DNA of 64,000 bases from Balneatrix alpica DSM 16621 (GCF_000619885.1 NZ_KK211040.1:1-64000), one strand, 5' to 3'. Positions 53,656 to 63,195 are shown, numbered from the stretch's first letter. Translations and numbers: made by a program. Notes: generated by a model not told the origin, from the letters alone.

Positions 53656-53838
53656 GGAGGCTCTACCCTGCTATAGATGCCCTTGCTGGCACTATTGAAC
53701 GACTACAACGTGATGACGACAACGTCATCCACCACAACAGGGTACGGCAGCATCGAAGACAACACTGACCAAGCCGCAAGCCTGTTCTTGCGAACGGGCC
53801 TAGCCCATCCGTCCATTACAACTATCCATTACAACTAA
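53656..53838 (+). other. structured leader of the AGCS symporter gene with Thr-rich upstream ORF
   Basis: The 366-base gap 53482-53847 contains long-range pairing TACCCTG (53664-53670)/CAGGGTA (53738-53744) enclosing a hairpin GATGACG/CGTCATC (53712-53729). A further hairpin is CGCAAG/CTTGCG (53775-53792), and there is a perfect tandem repeat of TCCATTACAACTA (53812-53837). A 53-codon ORF (53677-53838), MPLLALLND..., contains MTTTSSTTT inside the hairpin and ends nine bases before the symporter ATG. Its SD (GGAGG at 53656-53660) is 16 bases away, so translation is uncertain. Confidence 0.4.
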
Positions 53839-53847
53839 GAGTCAGAG

Positions 53848-55278
53848 ATGGAATCCATTATTAACTTCTTGAACAACCTGCTATGGGGCCAAGTGTTGAT
53901 TCCCCTGTTATTGGGAGTTGGCCTCTATTTCAGCCTACGCCTTCATGCTATCCAGCTACGGCGCTTTGGCCATATGTTTAGCATCCTGCGTCAGGGACGA
54001 GGCGAGAACCGCCATGGTATTTCCCCTTTCCAAGCACTCTGCACCTCGCTGGCCTCACGGGTAGGTACAGGCAATTTGGCTGGCGTTGCCGTGGCGATCT
54101 ATATCGGTGGCCCTGGGGCAATTTTTTGGATGTGGTTAACTGCCTTGCTTGGCATGGCAACCGGTTATGCAGAAAGCGCACTGGCCCAGCTTTACAAAAC
54201 CCAAGACAGTAGCGGTACCTATCGTGGCGGGCCGGCCTACTATATTGAGCGTGGCCTGGGACAACGTTGGCTGGGACAAGTGTTTGCCGTATTACTGATT
54301 CTGTCTTTTGGCTTCGTCTTTAATGCTGTACAGGCCAACTCTATCGCCGTGGCCATGCAAGGTGCCTTTGCTCTCGACACCCTGTGGTCTGGCCTGATCT
54401 TAGTGTGTCTGGCAGGACTGGTAATCTTTGGCGGCATTCGCACCATCGCTCACACTGCGGAAAAGCTCGTACCCTTGATGGCGCTGCTGTATCTAGGCAT
54501 TGCCCTCTGTGTACTGATTCTGAACCTGGAACGAGTTCCTGCCATGTTTGCCAGTATTTTCAGTAGCGCTTTCGGCTTACAGGAAGCAGCTGGCGGTGTA
54601 ACTGGCGGCCTCATGGTGGCACTGATGAATGGCGTAAAACGAGGTCTATTCTCCAACGAAGCAGGAATGGGTTCCGCCCCCAATGCCGCCGCCAGTGCCA
54701 TCCCCGTCCCCCATCACCCTGCCTCTCAGGGGTTTATTCAGGCACTGGGAGTTTTTGTCGATACGATCGTCATCTGTACCTGCACTGCCTTGGTGATTCT
54801 GCTCTCGGGTGTATTTGAACCCGGTAATGGCCTGACGGGTATTGAACTGACCCAGGCAGCGTTGGATGCCACCCTAGGGGGAGTCGGCAAGTATTTAGTC
54901 GCCATTGCCATCTTCTTCTTTGCCTTCACCTCCATTATTGGCAACTACATGTACGCCGAAAGCAACCTGCTCTATCTACTCGGTGGACGCACTTTAATGC
55001 CAGTCATTCAGGGCATGCGCGCCCTGGTATTGGCGATGGTTCTGTGGGGAGCACTGGAAAAGGTCGGAATTGTCTGGGATGCTGCGGATGCCTCGATGGG
55101 ATTGATGGCACTGGTCAACCTGCTTGCACTGCTATTGCTCTCTGGGGTAGTCATTCGCCTGACACGTGACTATGAGCAGCAGCTCAAACGTGGGCAGCAG
55201 CCACACTTACAGCTGCAAAAGGGAGATTATCCCGGCCTGGTTGATAGCCAGATTTGGTCTGAACACAAACCTCAGTAA
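53848..55278 (+). CDS. alanine/glycine:sodium symporter (AGCS family)
   Basis: The 476-residue AGCS member has about eleven helices. Diagnostic parts are RVGTGNLAGVAVAIYIGGPGAIFWMW near 72 (read as GTGNLAGVA and GGPGAIFWMW), KRGLFSNEAGMGSAPNAAA near 263 and the YAESNLLYLLGG end. AGCS carriers take up alanine, glycine or related small amino acids with sodium. SD AGAG-type (GAGTCAGAG) is modest. Its leader is structured. Confidence 0.93.
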   Translation: MESIINFLNNLLWGQVLIPLLLGVGLYFSLRLHAIQLRRFGHMFSILRQGRGENRHGISPFQALCTSLASRVGTGNLAGVAVAIYIGGPGAIFWMWLTALLGMATGYAESALAQLYKTQDSSGTYRGGPAYYIERGLGQRWLGQVFAVLLILSFGFVFNAVQANSIAVAMQGAFALDTLWSGLILVCLAGLVIFGGIRTIAHTAEKLVPLMALLYLGIALCVLILNLERVPAMFASIFSSAFGLQEAAGGVTGGLMVALMNGVKRGLFSNEAGMGSAPNAAASAIPVPHHPASQGFIQALGVFVDTIVICTCTALVILLSGVFEPGNGLTGIELTQAALDATLGGVGKYLVAIAIFFFAFTSIIGNYMYAESNLLYLLGGRTLMPVIQGMRALVLAMVLWGALEKVGIVWDAADASMGLMALVNLLALLLLSGVVIRLTRDYEQQLKRGQQPHLQLQKGDYPGLVDSQIWSEHKPQ

Positions 55279-55291
55279 AGCTACCTTGATC

Positions 55292-55330
55292 CACTTATCA
55301 CTCCCCAGGATGGAGCGGGAGTGATAAGTG
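55292..55330. terminator. 14-bp inverted repeat after the AGCS gene
   Basis: CACTTATCACTCCC (55292-55305) pairs perfectly with GGGAGTGATAAGTG (55317-55330) over 14 bases around an 11-base loop. It lies 13 bases after the AGCS stop; no T run follows. Confidence 0.65.
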
Positions 55331-55426
55331 ACCCTCCCCATAAAGATTTGCCGTGCGCGCACTCTCGCCTATCCCCTCCCCAACACTTACAAATAAAACT
55401 CATTCCTATTCAAACCCATCACTTTA

Positions 55427-55440
55427 ATTAGTTGACTAAT
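55427..55440. promoter_or_regulatory. candidate operator upstream of the BCCT gene
   Basis: ATTAGT-TG-ACTAAT is a perfect six-base-arm palindrome in the 323-base gap before the BCCT gene. The regulator is unknown. I see no further strong element in that gap apart from the hairpin at 55292-55330. Confidence 0.4.
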
Positions 55441-55601
55441 CATTTTAAGGTAGGCATTCTTGCCAACCTTCAATGACCTACCTGTTTACGACCACCTTCT
55501 TTCCATATACGACTAAACATTATTGTAAAGCTAGGCGTAGATACTGAAGGTGGTAAGGTCTAAGTTCAGTCATAACCTAAGGCTACCAAGAGGAGCATCG
55601 T

Positions 55602-57236
55602 GTGAGCACACAACGACCTGACAACTTGATGGCGCCTGAGGGAGCGGTTAATCCCATAGATACCGATTACAAAGTCGGGCAAGACAATATCGCCCTGCAA
55701 ATCGGCCCCTTCGGCCTGGATATCCATAACCGGGTTTTTTTGATCTCTGGCTTGGCGATTGTCGCCTTCGTCTTTCTCACGCTGGCATTCCAAAATCAGG
55801 TTGGCCCCTGGTTTGGCGACCTGCGCTCCTGGCTGACTTCCAACCTCGATTGGTTCTTCCTCGGCGCTGGCAATATCTTTGTGCTGGTGTGCCTATTCTT
55901 GATTATCTCGCCCCTTGGCAAGGTGCGCCTGGGCGGCACGGAAGCCAAGCCTGATTACTCCTATGCTGGTTGGCTCTCCATGCTTTTTGCTGCTGGGATG
56001 GGCATTGGCCTGATGTTCTATGGCGTATCGGAGCCCCTGTCACACCTAGCCAGCTCCCTGGGCGGCACCAGTGTCGAAAACGGTGTGCGTACCGACTGGG
56101 CCCCCTTAGGGGCCGCACTGAATGATCCTCAGGCCGCAACTGAGTTAGCGATGGCCGCCTCTATCTATCACTGGGGCCTGCATCCTTGGGCGATTTACGC
56201 CATCCTGGCCCTCGGCCTGGCGCTGTTCTCCTTTAACAAAGGCCTGCCTTTGACCATGCGCTCGGTGTTCTACCCTTTATTTGGTGAGCGTATCTGGGGC
56301 TGGCCCGGCCATATCATTGATATCCTGGCGGTGGTCGCCACTCTGTTTGGTCTGGCAACCTCCCTGGGCTTGGGCGCCTCCCAAGCCGCTGCTGGCTTAA
56401 ATTATCTGTTTGATATCCCTGACACTTCCACTACCCATGTGGTGCTGATTATCGGCATTACCGCCATTGCCCTGGTTTCCGTTCTGGCGGGACTGGATGC
56501 AGGGGTAAAGCGCCTGTCAGAAATCAATATGGTGCTGGCCGCACTGCTGCTGCTGTTTGTCATTATTGCTGGTCCCACCTTGGCCATTTTGACCGGATTC
56601 TTTGACAACCTGGGTGCCTACCTACAGCACTTGCCTGCCTTAGCGACGCCCTTTGGCCGTGAAGATGTCAACTTTGCTCAGGGCTGGACCTCCTTCTATT
56701 GGGCTTGGTGGATTTCCTGGTCACCCTTTGTCGGTATGTTTATTGCCCGGGTATCCCGTGGTCGTACCGTGCGTGAGTTCATCGTCTGCGTACTGTTGAT
56801 TCCCTCTACAGCCTGCGTACTCTGGATGACAGCTTTCGGTGGCACCGCTATCCACCAGTTCCTTAACGAAGGCTACAGCGCGGTCACGGAATCCGCCCTG
56901 CCACTGCAGTTATTCACCATGCTGGATGCACTGCCGATGGCCTCGATTACCTCTTTGCTCGGTATCATTCTGGTGGTGGTGTTCTTTGTCACTTCCTCTG
57001 ACTCCGGCTCACTGGTTATTGACACCATCTCCGCAGGCGGCAAGGTCGATGCACCTAAGCCCCAACGCGTATTCTGGTGTACCTTTGAGGGACTGGTCGC
57101 CATTGCCCTGATGCTGGGCGGTGGTCTGGTTGCTCTGCAGGCAATGGCTGTCTCAACCGGCTTCCCCTTTGCTATCGTATTGCTGGTTGCCACCGTCGCC
57201 GTGCTGAAGGGCTTATCCTCTGAACCCCGAGGCTAA
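55602..57236 (+). CDS. BCCT family transporter (betaine/carnitine/choline type)
   Basis: The 544-residue carrier begins with GTG after GAGGAG. It has about twelve helices, the BCCT segment AAGMGIGLMFYGVSEPL near 128 and the family motif SWSPFVGMFIARVSRGRTVREF near 370. Members take up glycine betaine, choline, carnitine or ectoine with sodium or protons; the substrate is not fixed. The short C terminus lacks the long osmosensing tail of BetP. A terminator lies downstream. Confidence 0.92.
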   Translation: MSTQRPDNLMAPEGAVNPIDTDYKVGQDNIALQIGPFGLDIHNRVFLISGLAIVAFVFLTLAFQNQVGPWFGDLRSWLTSNLDWFFLGAGNIFVLVCLFLIISPLGKVRLGGTEAKPDYSYAGWLSMLFAAGMGIGLMFYGVSEPLSHLASSLGGTSVENGVRTDWAPLGAALNDPQAATELAMAASIYHWGLHPWAIYAILALGLALFSFNKGLPLTMRSVFYPLFGERIWGWPGHIIDILAVVATLFGLATSLGLGASQAAAGLNYLFDIPDTSTTHVVLIIGITAIALVSVLAGLDAGVKRLSEINMVLAALLLLFVIIAGPTLAILTGFFDNLGAYLQHLPALATPFGREDVNFAQGWTSFYWAWWISWSPFVGMFIARVSRGRTVREFIVCVLLIPSTACVLWMTAFGGTAIHQFLNEGYSAVTESALPLQLFTMLDALPMASITSLLGIILVVVFFVTSSDSGSLVIDTISAGGKVDAPKPQRVFWCTFEGLVAIALMLGGGLVALQAMAVSTGFPFAIVLLVATVAVLKGLSSEPRG

Positions 57237-57260
57237 GACCACCCTAATATCAGCATGACA

Positions 57261-57290
57261 CAACGGGGCCTTGCGCCCCGTTGTTATTTC
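57261..57290 (+). terminator. terminator after the BCCT gene
   Basis: CAACGGGGC (57261-57269) and GCCCCGTTG (57275-57283) form a nine-base-pair stem with a five-base loop, followed by TTATTTC. It separates the BCCT and DUF294 genes. Confidence 0.8.
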
Positions 57291-57307
57291 TAGCCAAGGA
57301 TCTTTGT

Positions 57308-59173
57308 ATGGCCGCAGAAATCAGTGAAATCCTGCAGTTTTTGCAGCAGCACGAGCCTTTTAGCCCATTACCCGAATCAGTGCTTGCCGAGGTCGCCAGC
57401 CAAGTGGAAGTGAGCTACTTCCGTGCCGGCACAGACATTCTTCGCTTTGGCGAGCCCATCGCCGAGCTGTATCTGATCCGCAGTGGCGCCGTCGAAATTT
57501 TCCGCCGTAACGGCAGCCTCTATAACCGCCTAAGTAGCGGCAATCTGTTTGGCCAGTTCAGCCTGCTTATGCAGAAGCAGGTACGCTTTCCCGCCAGAGC
57601 GCTGGAGGACACCCTGGTCTACCGCATTCCAGACAGTCTTTTTACCCGCCTGTGCGATGAATACGAACACTTTGCCTACTTCGTTGAGACAGATGACCAT
57701 GCCCGTCTGCACCTGGCAGTCACCGATCAGCAACAGAGCCACCCGCTCAGCAGCGCCAAAGTTAAGGAGCTGCTCAGCCGCCCGCCGGTGATGATCGAGC
57801 AACAAGCCAGCATCCAGGCCGCCGCTGCTCTGATGAGCACGGAAAGCGTGTCATCCCTGCTGATCCGCGCTGAAGCCAGCGTTGACGCCCCCGCCATCGG
57901 CATCATTACCGATCGCGACCTGCGCAACCGCGTACTAGCAGTAGGACTGGATGCCAACCAACCGGTTAGCTGCATCCTCAAACCTGGACTAGTTAGCCTG
58001 GAATCCCAGGCCTATGTGTTTGAGGCCATGCTATGCATGCTAAGGCACAATATTCACCATTTGGTGATTGAAGAGCGTGACCGCCCCCTTGGGGTGCTGG
58101 CACTATCGGACATCGTCCGTCATGAGTCTCATAACGCCCTTCTGGTTGCCCGTAGCATCTTTCGCCAGCCTGATCTGGCTGGGCTACAAGAGTTGGCAAC
58201 TGAAGTGCGCGCCGGCTTTATTCGTCTGGTGCAAGAAGATGCCAACTCACACATGATTGGCAGCGCCATGGCAGTCATTGGCCGCAGCTTTAAACAACGT
58301 TTGTTGGAGTTGGCTGAAGAACAGCTAGGCCCCGCCCCCATCTCCTATTGCCTGCTTGCTCTGGGCTCGATGGCCAGAGATGAGCAGTTAGTGGTCACGG
58401 ATCAGGATAACGCCCTGATTCTCGATAACAGCTATGACCCCGCACTGCATGGCGAATATTTTGCCCAGCTGGCAACCTGGCTGTGTGATGGCCTGCACGC
58501 CTGCGGCTACCCCTACTGCAGTGGCAAGGTGATGGCGAACAATCCCCAGTGGCGCCTGACTCGGCAACAATGGAGCGAGACCTTTCAGCGCTGGATAGAG
58601 CAACCCAATCCGCAAAGCCTGCTGGATGCCAGCATCTTCTTTGATTTAGATGGTGTCTATGGCCAAGTGGAATGGGCTGAGCAATTGCGCCAACAGATTG
58701 CCGAGCAAGCCAAACAACATCCACGCTTTCTTGCCGCCATGGCGCGCAACGCCCTCAACCGCACCCCGCCGCTGGGCTTCTTCAAAGACTTCGTGATGGA
58801 GCAGGATGGCGAACACAAAAACTCCATTAACTTGAAGCGACGCGGCACTGCGCCCTTAGCCGACTTAATTCGGGTGCACGCACTGGCCATCGGCAGCACC
58901 GCGCTCAACTCCTTTGAACGTCTTGCCGAAGTGATGGAGGCCAATATCCTGCCCAAAGGACGAGGGCCCGATTTAAGAGACGCGCTGGAATTTATTGCCA
59001 TGGTACGGATCCGCCATATGGCCGCCGATCTGCAAAACGGCCAGGAGCCGGATAACAACATTGAGCCTGACAGCCTATCGGACTTTGAGCGGCGCAACCT
59101 CAAGGATGCCTTTCAGATCCTCAGTGATGCACAGAAATATCTTAAGTTCCGCTATCAACCTAATCGGGCCTGA
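57308..59173 (+). CDS. cNMP-binding/CBS/DUF294 nucleotidyltransferase-like protein
   Basis: The 621-residue protein has an N-terminal cyclic-nucleotide-binding domain (15-130, ILRFGEPIAELYLIRSGAVEI), a pair of CBS domains (about 155-275, IITDRDLRNRV) and DUF294 (300-430). The nucleotidyltransferase-like motif LGSMARDEQLVVTDQDNALI has the G-S-x10-D-x-D spacing. A DUF294_C domain (450-610) follows. The set is common next to acetate and other sodium symporters and is usually followed by a DnaQ-like exonuclease, as here. It probably regulates transport or an associated process; the ligand is unknown. ATG 57308 follows CAAGGA. Confidence 0.9.
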   Translation: MAAEISEILQFLQQHEPFSPLPESVLAEVASQVEVSYFRAGTDILRFGEPIAELYLIRSGAVEIFRRNGSLYNRLSSGNLFGQFSLLMQKQVRFPARALEDTLVYRIPDSLFTRLCDEYEHFAYFVETDDHARLHLAVTDQQQSHPLSSAKVKELLSRPPVMIEQQASIQAAAALMSTESVSSLLIRAEASVDAPAIGIITDRDLRNRVLAVGLDANQPVSCILKPGLVSLESQAYVFEAMLCMLRHNIHHLVIEERDRPLGVLALSDIVRHESHNALLVARSIFRQPDLAGLQELATEVRAGFIRLVQEDANSHMIGSAMAVIGRSFKQRLLELAEEQLGPAPISYCLLALGSMARDEQLVVTDQDNALILDNSYDPALHGEYFAQLATWLCDGLHACGYPYCSGKVMANNPQWRLTRQQWSETFQRWIEQPNPQSLLDASIFFDLDGVYGQVEWAEQLRQQIAEQAKQHPRFLAAMARNALNRTPPLGFFKDFVMEQDGEHKNSINLKRRGTAPLADLIRVHALAIGSTALNSFERLAEVMEANILPKGRGPDLRDALEFIAMVRIRHMAADLQNGQEPDNNIEPDSLSDFERRNLKDAFQILSDAQKYLKFRYQPNRA

Positions 59174-59176
59174 ACC

Positions 59177-59902
59177 ATGCTGCATATTGGACTGACCCAA
59201 ACCAAACAAACGCAATATGACTGGCCCACACACTACCAAGAGCGAGCACAGCAAGCACTGCCAGCCCCTCTAAAGGACTTTTACCAAGCAGGCTGCGTCA
59301 GCGCCAACACCCCCATTAACCACACCCCACTACTTGCCCTGGATATCGAAACCACCGGCCTCAATGCCAAAGAGGACGCCATTGTCAGCATTGGTTTGAT
59401 CCCCTTTGATCTGCAACGCATCTACTGTCGTCAGGCACAACACTGGCTACTGCAACCTGACCGCCCACTTACCGCCTCCTCAGTGGTGATTCATGGCCTT
59501 ACCCATAGCGATCTAGCCAGCGCCCCCCAAGCAGAACAAGTATTGGAGCAGCTTTTACCGCTGCTCAGCGGCAAACTAGTGGTGGTGCACTACAAACGAA
59601 TCGAACGGGAGTTTTTGGCTGAGGCAGCTAAGCGCCTATGGCAAAGCGAGCTGTCCTTCCCCGTGATTGATACCCTGGAGCTCGAAGCACGCCTGCACCG
59701 TAAACCGCTCAGCCTGTGGCAACGCCTGCGCGGGCAACAACCCCTGTCGGTACGCCTTGCCGCCAGTCGGGCACGCTACCATCTGCCACCCTACCAACAA
59801 CACCACGCCCTGACCGACGCCCTGGCCACTGCGGAATTACTGCAAGCGCAAATCAGCCATCATTTTGACCAGCACACCCCCGTGCAGGCGCTATGGGGAT
59901 AA
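59177..59902 (+). CDS. DnaQ-like 3'-5' exonuclease
   Basis: The 241-residue protein has an N-terminal tail and an exonuclease domain with DEDDh motifs: LALDIETTGLN (near 55), SVVIHGLTHSDLA (near 99), VVVHYKRIEREFL (near 136) and HHALTDALATAELL (near 213). Relatives of the PolIII epsilon type degrade DNA or RNA. It starts three bases after the DUF294 gene stop, so the pair is an operon. Its substrate is unknown. Confidence 0.88.
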   Translation: MLHIGLTQTKQTQYDWPTHYQERAQQALPAPLKDFYQAGCVSANTPINHTPLLALDIETTGLNAKEDAIVSIGLIPFDLQRIYCRQAQHWLLQPDRPLTASSVVIHGLTHSDLASAPQAEQVLEQLLPLLSGKLVVVHYKRIEREFLAEAAKRLWQSELSFPVIDTLELEARLHRKPLSLWQRLRGQQPLSVRLAASRARYHLPPYQQHHALTDALATAELLQAQISHHFDQHTPVQALWG

Positions 59903-59921
59903 CAGGAGCAATACATCAAGA

Positions 59922-59997
59922 TGGTGCCGCTAACAGGAGTCGAACCTGCGACCTTCGCATTACGAATGCGCTGCTCTACCGACTGAGCTATAGCGGC
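59922..59997 (-). tRNA. tRNA-Thr (anticodon CGT)
   Basis: On the minus strand a 76-nt cloverleaf starts GCCGCTATAGCTCAGTCGGT, has anticodon loop TTCGTAA (anticodon CGT), a T arm with GGTTCGACTCC and an encoded CCA end. Confidence 0.95.
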
Positions 59998-60039
59998 GCT
60001 CAATAAGTCATAGCATAAGAAAGTGATGAGACTAAACGC

Positions 60040-60067
60040 AAAAAACCGACATAGAGTCGGCTTTTTT
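60040..60067. terminator. hairpin with A and T tracts between tRNA-Pro and tRNA-Thr
   Basis: CCGAC (60046-60050) pairs with GTCGG (60056-60060) with A-tract before and T-tract after, extending the stem with one mismatch. On the minus strand it would end the tRNA-Pro transcript before tRNA-Thr. Confidence 0.75.
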
Positions 60068-60085
60068 AGCTGGTTTAATCTGAAC

Positions 60086-60165
<80 letters not shown>

Positions 60166-60203
60166 TCAGATATTACCTTGTGGCATGACGCCTGTCGTTT
60201 AAC

Positions 60204-60281
<78 letters not shown>

Positions 60282-60366
60282 GTCAAACAACCTCTTCTAC
60301 ACTAAAACAAAGACATTCAATTTTTGCATTGAACTGCCTTGCCTTGGCAGCGAGAAGATGGCGCGT

Positions 60367-60394
60367 ATCATAATCTAACCAATTGAAATTGCAA
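60367..60394 (-). promoter_or_regulatory. sigma-70 promoter of the tRNA-Pro pair
   Basis: On the minus strand TTGCAA (60389-60394) and TATGAT (60367-60372) are 16 bases apart, followed by a GC-rich ACGCGCC discriminator. Transcription would start near 60360, about 80 bases before copy 2. Confidence 0.65.
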
Positions 60395-60463
60395 GCGCTT
60401 TTTAGCAAAAACTGGGCGAATCACACACACTACACAACCCTTTTAACAGACGCCCCAAAACAC

Positions 60464-60485
60464 GACACCCGCCGAAGCGGGTGTC
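60464..60485 (-). terminator. rho-independent terminator of ihfA
   Basis: On the minus strand GACACCCGC and GCGGGTGTC pair over nine bases around TTCG, then GTGTTTT follows. It lies 19 bases after the ihfA stop. Confidence 0.85.
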
Positions 60486-60503
60486 GCAAGATGCGCCTGA
60501 GGC

Positions 60504-60800
60504 TTAGTGGGTGTCGTAACCCTCTACCTTTTCCTTGAGCTTCTGCCCAGGCTTAAAGGTTACGACCCGGCGGGCTGAAATAGGCACTTCTTCTCCAGTT
60601 TTGGGGTTACGCCCCGGCCGTTCGCGCTTATCACGCAGATCGAAGTTGCCAAAACCTGACAACTTCACCTGCTCATTGGCACTCAGGCTTTCCCGTATTT
60701 CCTCAAAAAAGGATTCCACCACTTCTTTCGCTTCACGTTTATTCAAACCTAACTCTTCGAATAAGCGCTCGGAAATATCGGCTTTGGTCAGAGATCCCAT
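60504..60800 (-). CDS. ihfA: integration host factor alpha subunit
   Basis: The 98-residue DNA-bending protein matches IhfA, including [22 protein letters not shown] at the start, the arm [20 protein letters not shown] with the DNA-intercalating Pro, and KLKEKVEGY at the end. It acts as a heterodimer with IhfB in replication, sigma-54 transcription and recombination. It follows pheT by 22 bases, as usual for Gammaproteobacteria. IHF commonly bends DNA at sigma-54 promoters such as the one proposed for aapJ. Confidence 0.97.
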   Translation of the reverse strand: MGSLTKADISERLFEELGLNKREAKEVVESFFEEIRESLSANEQVKLSGFGNFDLRDKRERPGRNPKTGEEVPISARRVVTFKPGQKLKEKVEGYDTH

Positions 60801-60822
60801 ACTCCGCCCTCCGGCTTAGTCC

Positions 60823-63195
60823 TCAGCTACGCAATACGGCTTGGTGTTGTTGCTCCAACTCATTGATTACGTTGGCAACTGCCGTGGTTATTTCTTCATC
60901 AGTAAGAGTGCGCGATGGATGCTGCCAGGTCAAGCCCAGGGCCACACTCTTATGATTTTCTGCCACGCCTTTACCGGCATAGACATCAAATACCACCACA
61001 TCCTGCAGATATTCACCTGCCGCACGACGCACACTCTGAGCCAAATCAGCAAAATTAACCGCATCCTGCACAACCACAGCCAGATCACGCCGCACTTCTG
61101 GGAATTTAGACACTCCCTGGAAAGCACTGACGCTCCCCTGTTGCAGCACCTTAACCCGCAGCTCAAACAGATACAGCGGACCTGTCACATCCAACTGCTG
61201 ATGCAGGGTCGGATGCAAACGGCCAACATAACCCAGCTCTTCTCCCGCCGCATTCAGAATTCGCGCGCTTTGACCAGGGTGCAGAGCATGGTGCTCCGCC
61301 GCCTGCCATTGCCATGCTTGTCCAGACAATGCCAACAGAGCCTCGATATCCCCTTTCAGATCATAGAAGTCCAGCGCTTCGGCCTTACCATGCCACCCCT
61401 CAGGCTGGCGAGAACCCGCCAGCACTCCTGATAGCATTTTCTCCTGCACCAGACCATCCGCCGTAGGCACAAAGCGTAAGCCAGTCTCAAACAAACGTAC
61501 CCGATCCTGCTGACGGTTTTGGTTATAAACCACCGCTTTCACCAAGCCAGGCCAGAGACTGGTGCGCATTACCGCCAGATCAGCCGAGATGGGATTGGCC
61601 AGTGCTAATGCCTGATAAGCCGGATCAAACTGCTGCTGCAATTTCGGTTCAATAAAGCTGAACGTAATCGCTTCTTGATACCCACGGGCAATCAAGGTTT
61701 GTCGCAGCTGGCCCAACTGCAGCTGAGCTTCAGGCAGGGCTGGCAACTCTAACGCAGCCGTCGGTTGTTTAGAGGGCAGATTGTTATAGCCATAAACCCG
61801 GGCAATCTCTTCAATCAGATCAACCTCAAGGCTGATATCAAAGCGCCATGAAGGCACCTGGGTCAGCCAACCATCACTGGTCAACTGTGGCTGCAGTCCC
61901 AAACGAGCCAAAATCGCCGTCACTTCAGCTTCTGGCAGTTCTGTTGCCAACATCATGGCTAAACGGCTCTTACGCAGCGTTACTTGAGCACGTTTTGGTA
62001 AGTGCTCAGCCGACTCCGCGACAATCACCGGACCGGCTTCGCCGCCGACAATTTCCAGCAGCAAACGGGTGGCATACTCCATCGCCAACGCCTGCAATTC
62101 AGGATCGACACCCCGCTCATAGCGGTGAGAAGAATCGGTATGCAGACCATGGCGACGCGCCCGTCCCGCTATGGCCAGCGGGTTAAAATAGGCACATTCC
62201 AGGAAAATATCTGCTGTGGCGTCATTGATGCCTGAGTGCTCCCCTCCCATGATCCCCGCCATCGCCACGGGACCTTGGTGATCCGCAATCACCAGCGTAT
62301 CTGCATTCAACTTGGCTTCTGCACCATCCAGCAGAGTCAGAGTTTCCCCTTCCTCCGCCAGGCGGACACGAATACCACCATGCAAGTTGGCCAGGTCGAA
62401 GGCATGCATCGGCTGCCCCAGCTCTAGCATCACGTAGTTGGTCACGTCGACTGCGGGATCAATACAACGCAGCCCGCTGCGGCGCAGCTTTTCCTGCATC
62501 CACAACGGCGTGGCAGCGCCAGGGTTGATGCCACGAATAATGCGGCCCAGATAGCGAGGGCACGCATCAGCGGCCAATAGCTCTACCGGCAACACCTGGT
62601 CATGACTGGGCGCCACAGGTTCAACTTGCAACTCACGCACATCGACCTGATTAAGCACCCCAACCTCGCGGGCCAGACCGCGAATACTAAGGCAGTCGCT
62701 ACGGTTCGGCGTCAGGTCAACATCAACACTCACATCATCCAGCTTCAGGTACTCGCGCAGGCTCACCCCTACTGGCGCATCGACAGGTAATTCCATAATG
62801 CCGGAGTGATCTTCACTCAGTCCCAGCTCCTGGGCAGAACACAACATGCCGTTGGACTCGACCTGACGTAGCTTGGCCTTCTTGATCTTAAAGTCCCCTG
62901 GCAGCTCAGCACCAATTTGGGCAAAAGCGGTGATCAGCCCTGCCCGTGCATTGGGCGCACCACAAACCACCTGATAAGTCTGTTGACCATCAGAGACTTG
63001 GCAAACCTGTAATTTATCGGCATTAGGATGCGGCTCGGCACTGACAATTTGTCCAACCACCACCCCTGTAAATGCCGCTGCCACAGGCTCGACACTGTCC
63101 ACTTCCAAGCCAGCCAGGGTAATTTGCGCCACCAGCTGCTCGGCATCCAGAGCGGGATTCACCCACTCACGCAACCACTTTTCTGAGAATTTCAT
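60823..63195 (-). CDS. pheT: phenylalanine-tRNA ligase beta subunit
   Basis: The 790-residue beta subunit of the alpha2-beta2 enzyme has an N-terminal tRNA-binding domain (40-150, VVVGQIVSAEPHPNADKLQVC), B3/B4 editing domain (about 210-390; HAFDLANLHGGI), B5 (400-475), a catalytic-like core and a C-terminal FDX-ACB anticodon-binding domain (700-790; VSKFPEVRRDLAVVV). Length is as expected. It is 26 bases downstream of pheS. Confidence 0.97.
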   Translation of the reverse strand: MKFSEKWLREWVNPALDAEQLVAQITLAGLEVDSVEPVAAAFTGVVVGQIVSAEPHPNADKLQVCQVSDGQQTYQVVCGAPNARAGLITAFAQIGAELPGDFKIKKAKLRQVESNGMLCSAQELGLSEDHSGIMELPVDAPVGVSLREYLKLDDVSVDVDLTPNRSDCLSIRGLAREVGVLNQVDVRELQVEPVAPSHDQVLPVELLAADACPRYLGRIIRGINPGAATPLWMQEKLRRSGLRCIDPAVDVTNYVMLELGQPMHAFDLANLHGGIRVRLAEEGETLTLLDGAEAKLNADTLVIADHQGPVAMAGIMGGEHSGINDATADIFLECAYFNPLAIAGRARRHGLHTDSSHRYERGVDPELQALAMEYATRLLLEIVGGEAGPVIVAESAEHLPKRAQVTLRKSRLAMMLATELPEAEVTAILARLGLQPQLTSDGWLTQVPSWRFDISLEVDLIEEIARVYGYNNLPSKQPTAALELPALPEAQLQLGQLRQTLIARGYQEAITFSFIEPKLQQQFDPAYQALALANPISADLAVMRTSLWPGLVKAVVYNQNRQQDRVRLFETGLRFVPTADGLVQEKMLSGVLAGSRQPEGWHGKAEALDFYDLKGDIEALLALSGQAWQWQAAEHHALHPGQSARILNAAGEELGYVGRLHPTLHQQLDVTGPLYLFELRVKVLQQGSVSAFQGVSKFPEVRRDLAVVVQDAVNFADLAQSVRRAAGEYLQDVVVFDVYAGKGVAENHKSVALGLTWQHPSRTLTDEEITTAVANVINELEQQHQAVLRS

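Noticed and set aside
53482..53847. Glycine riboswitch before the AGCS gene
   Set aside because: The conserved glycine-aptamer core segments are not visible; only unrelated hairpins are present.
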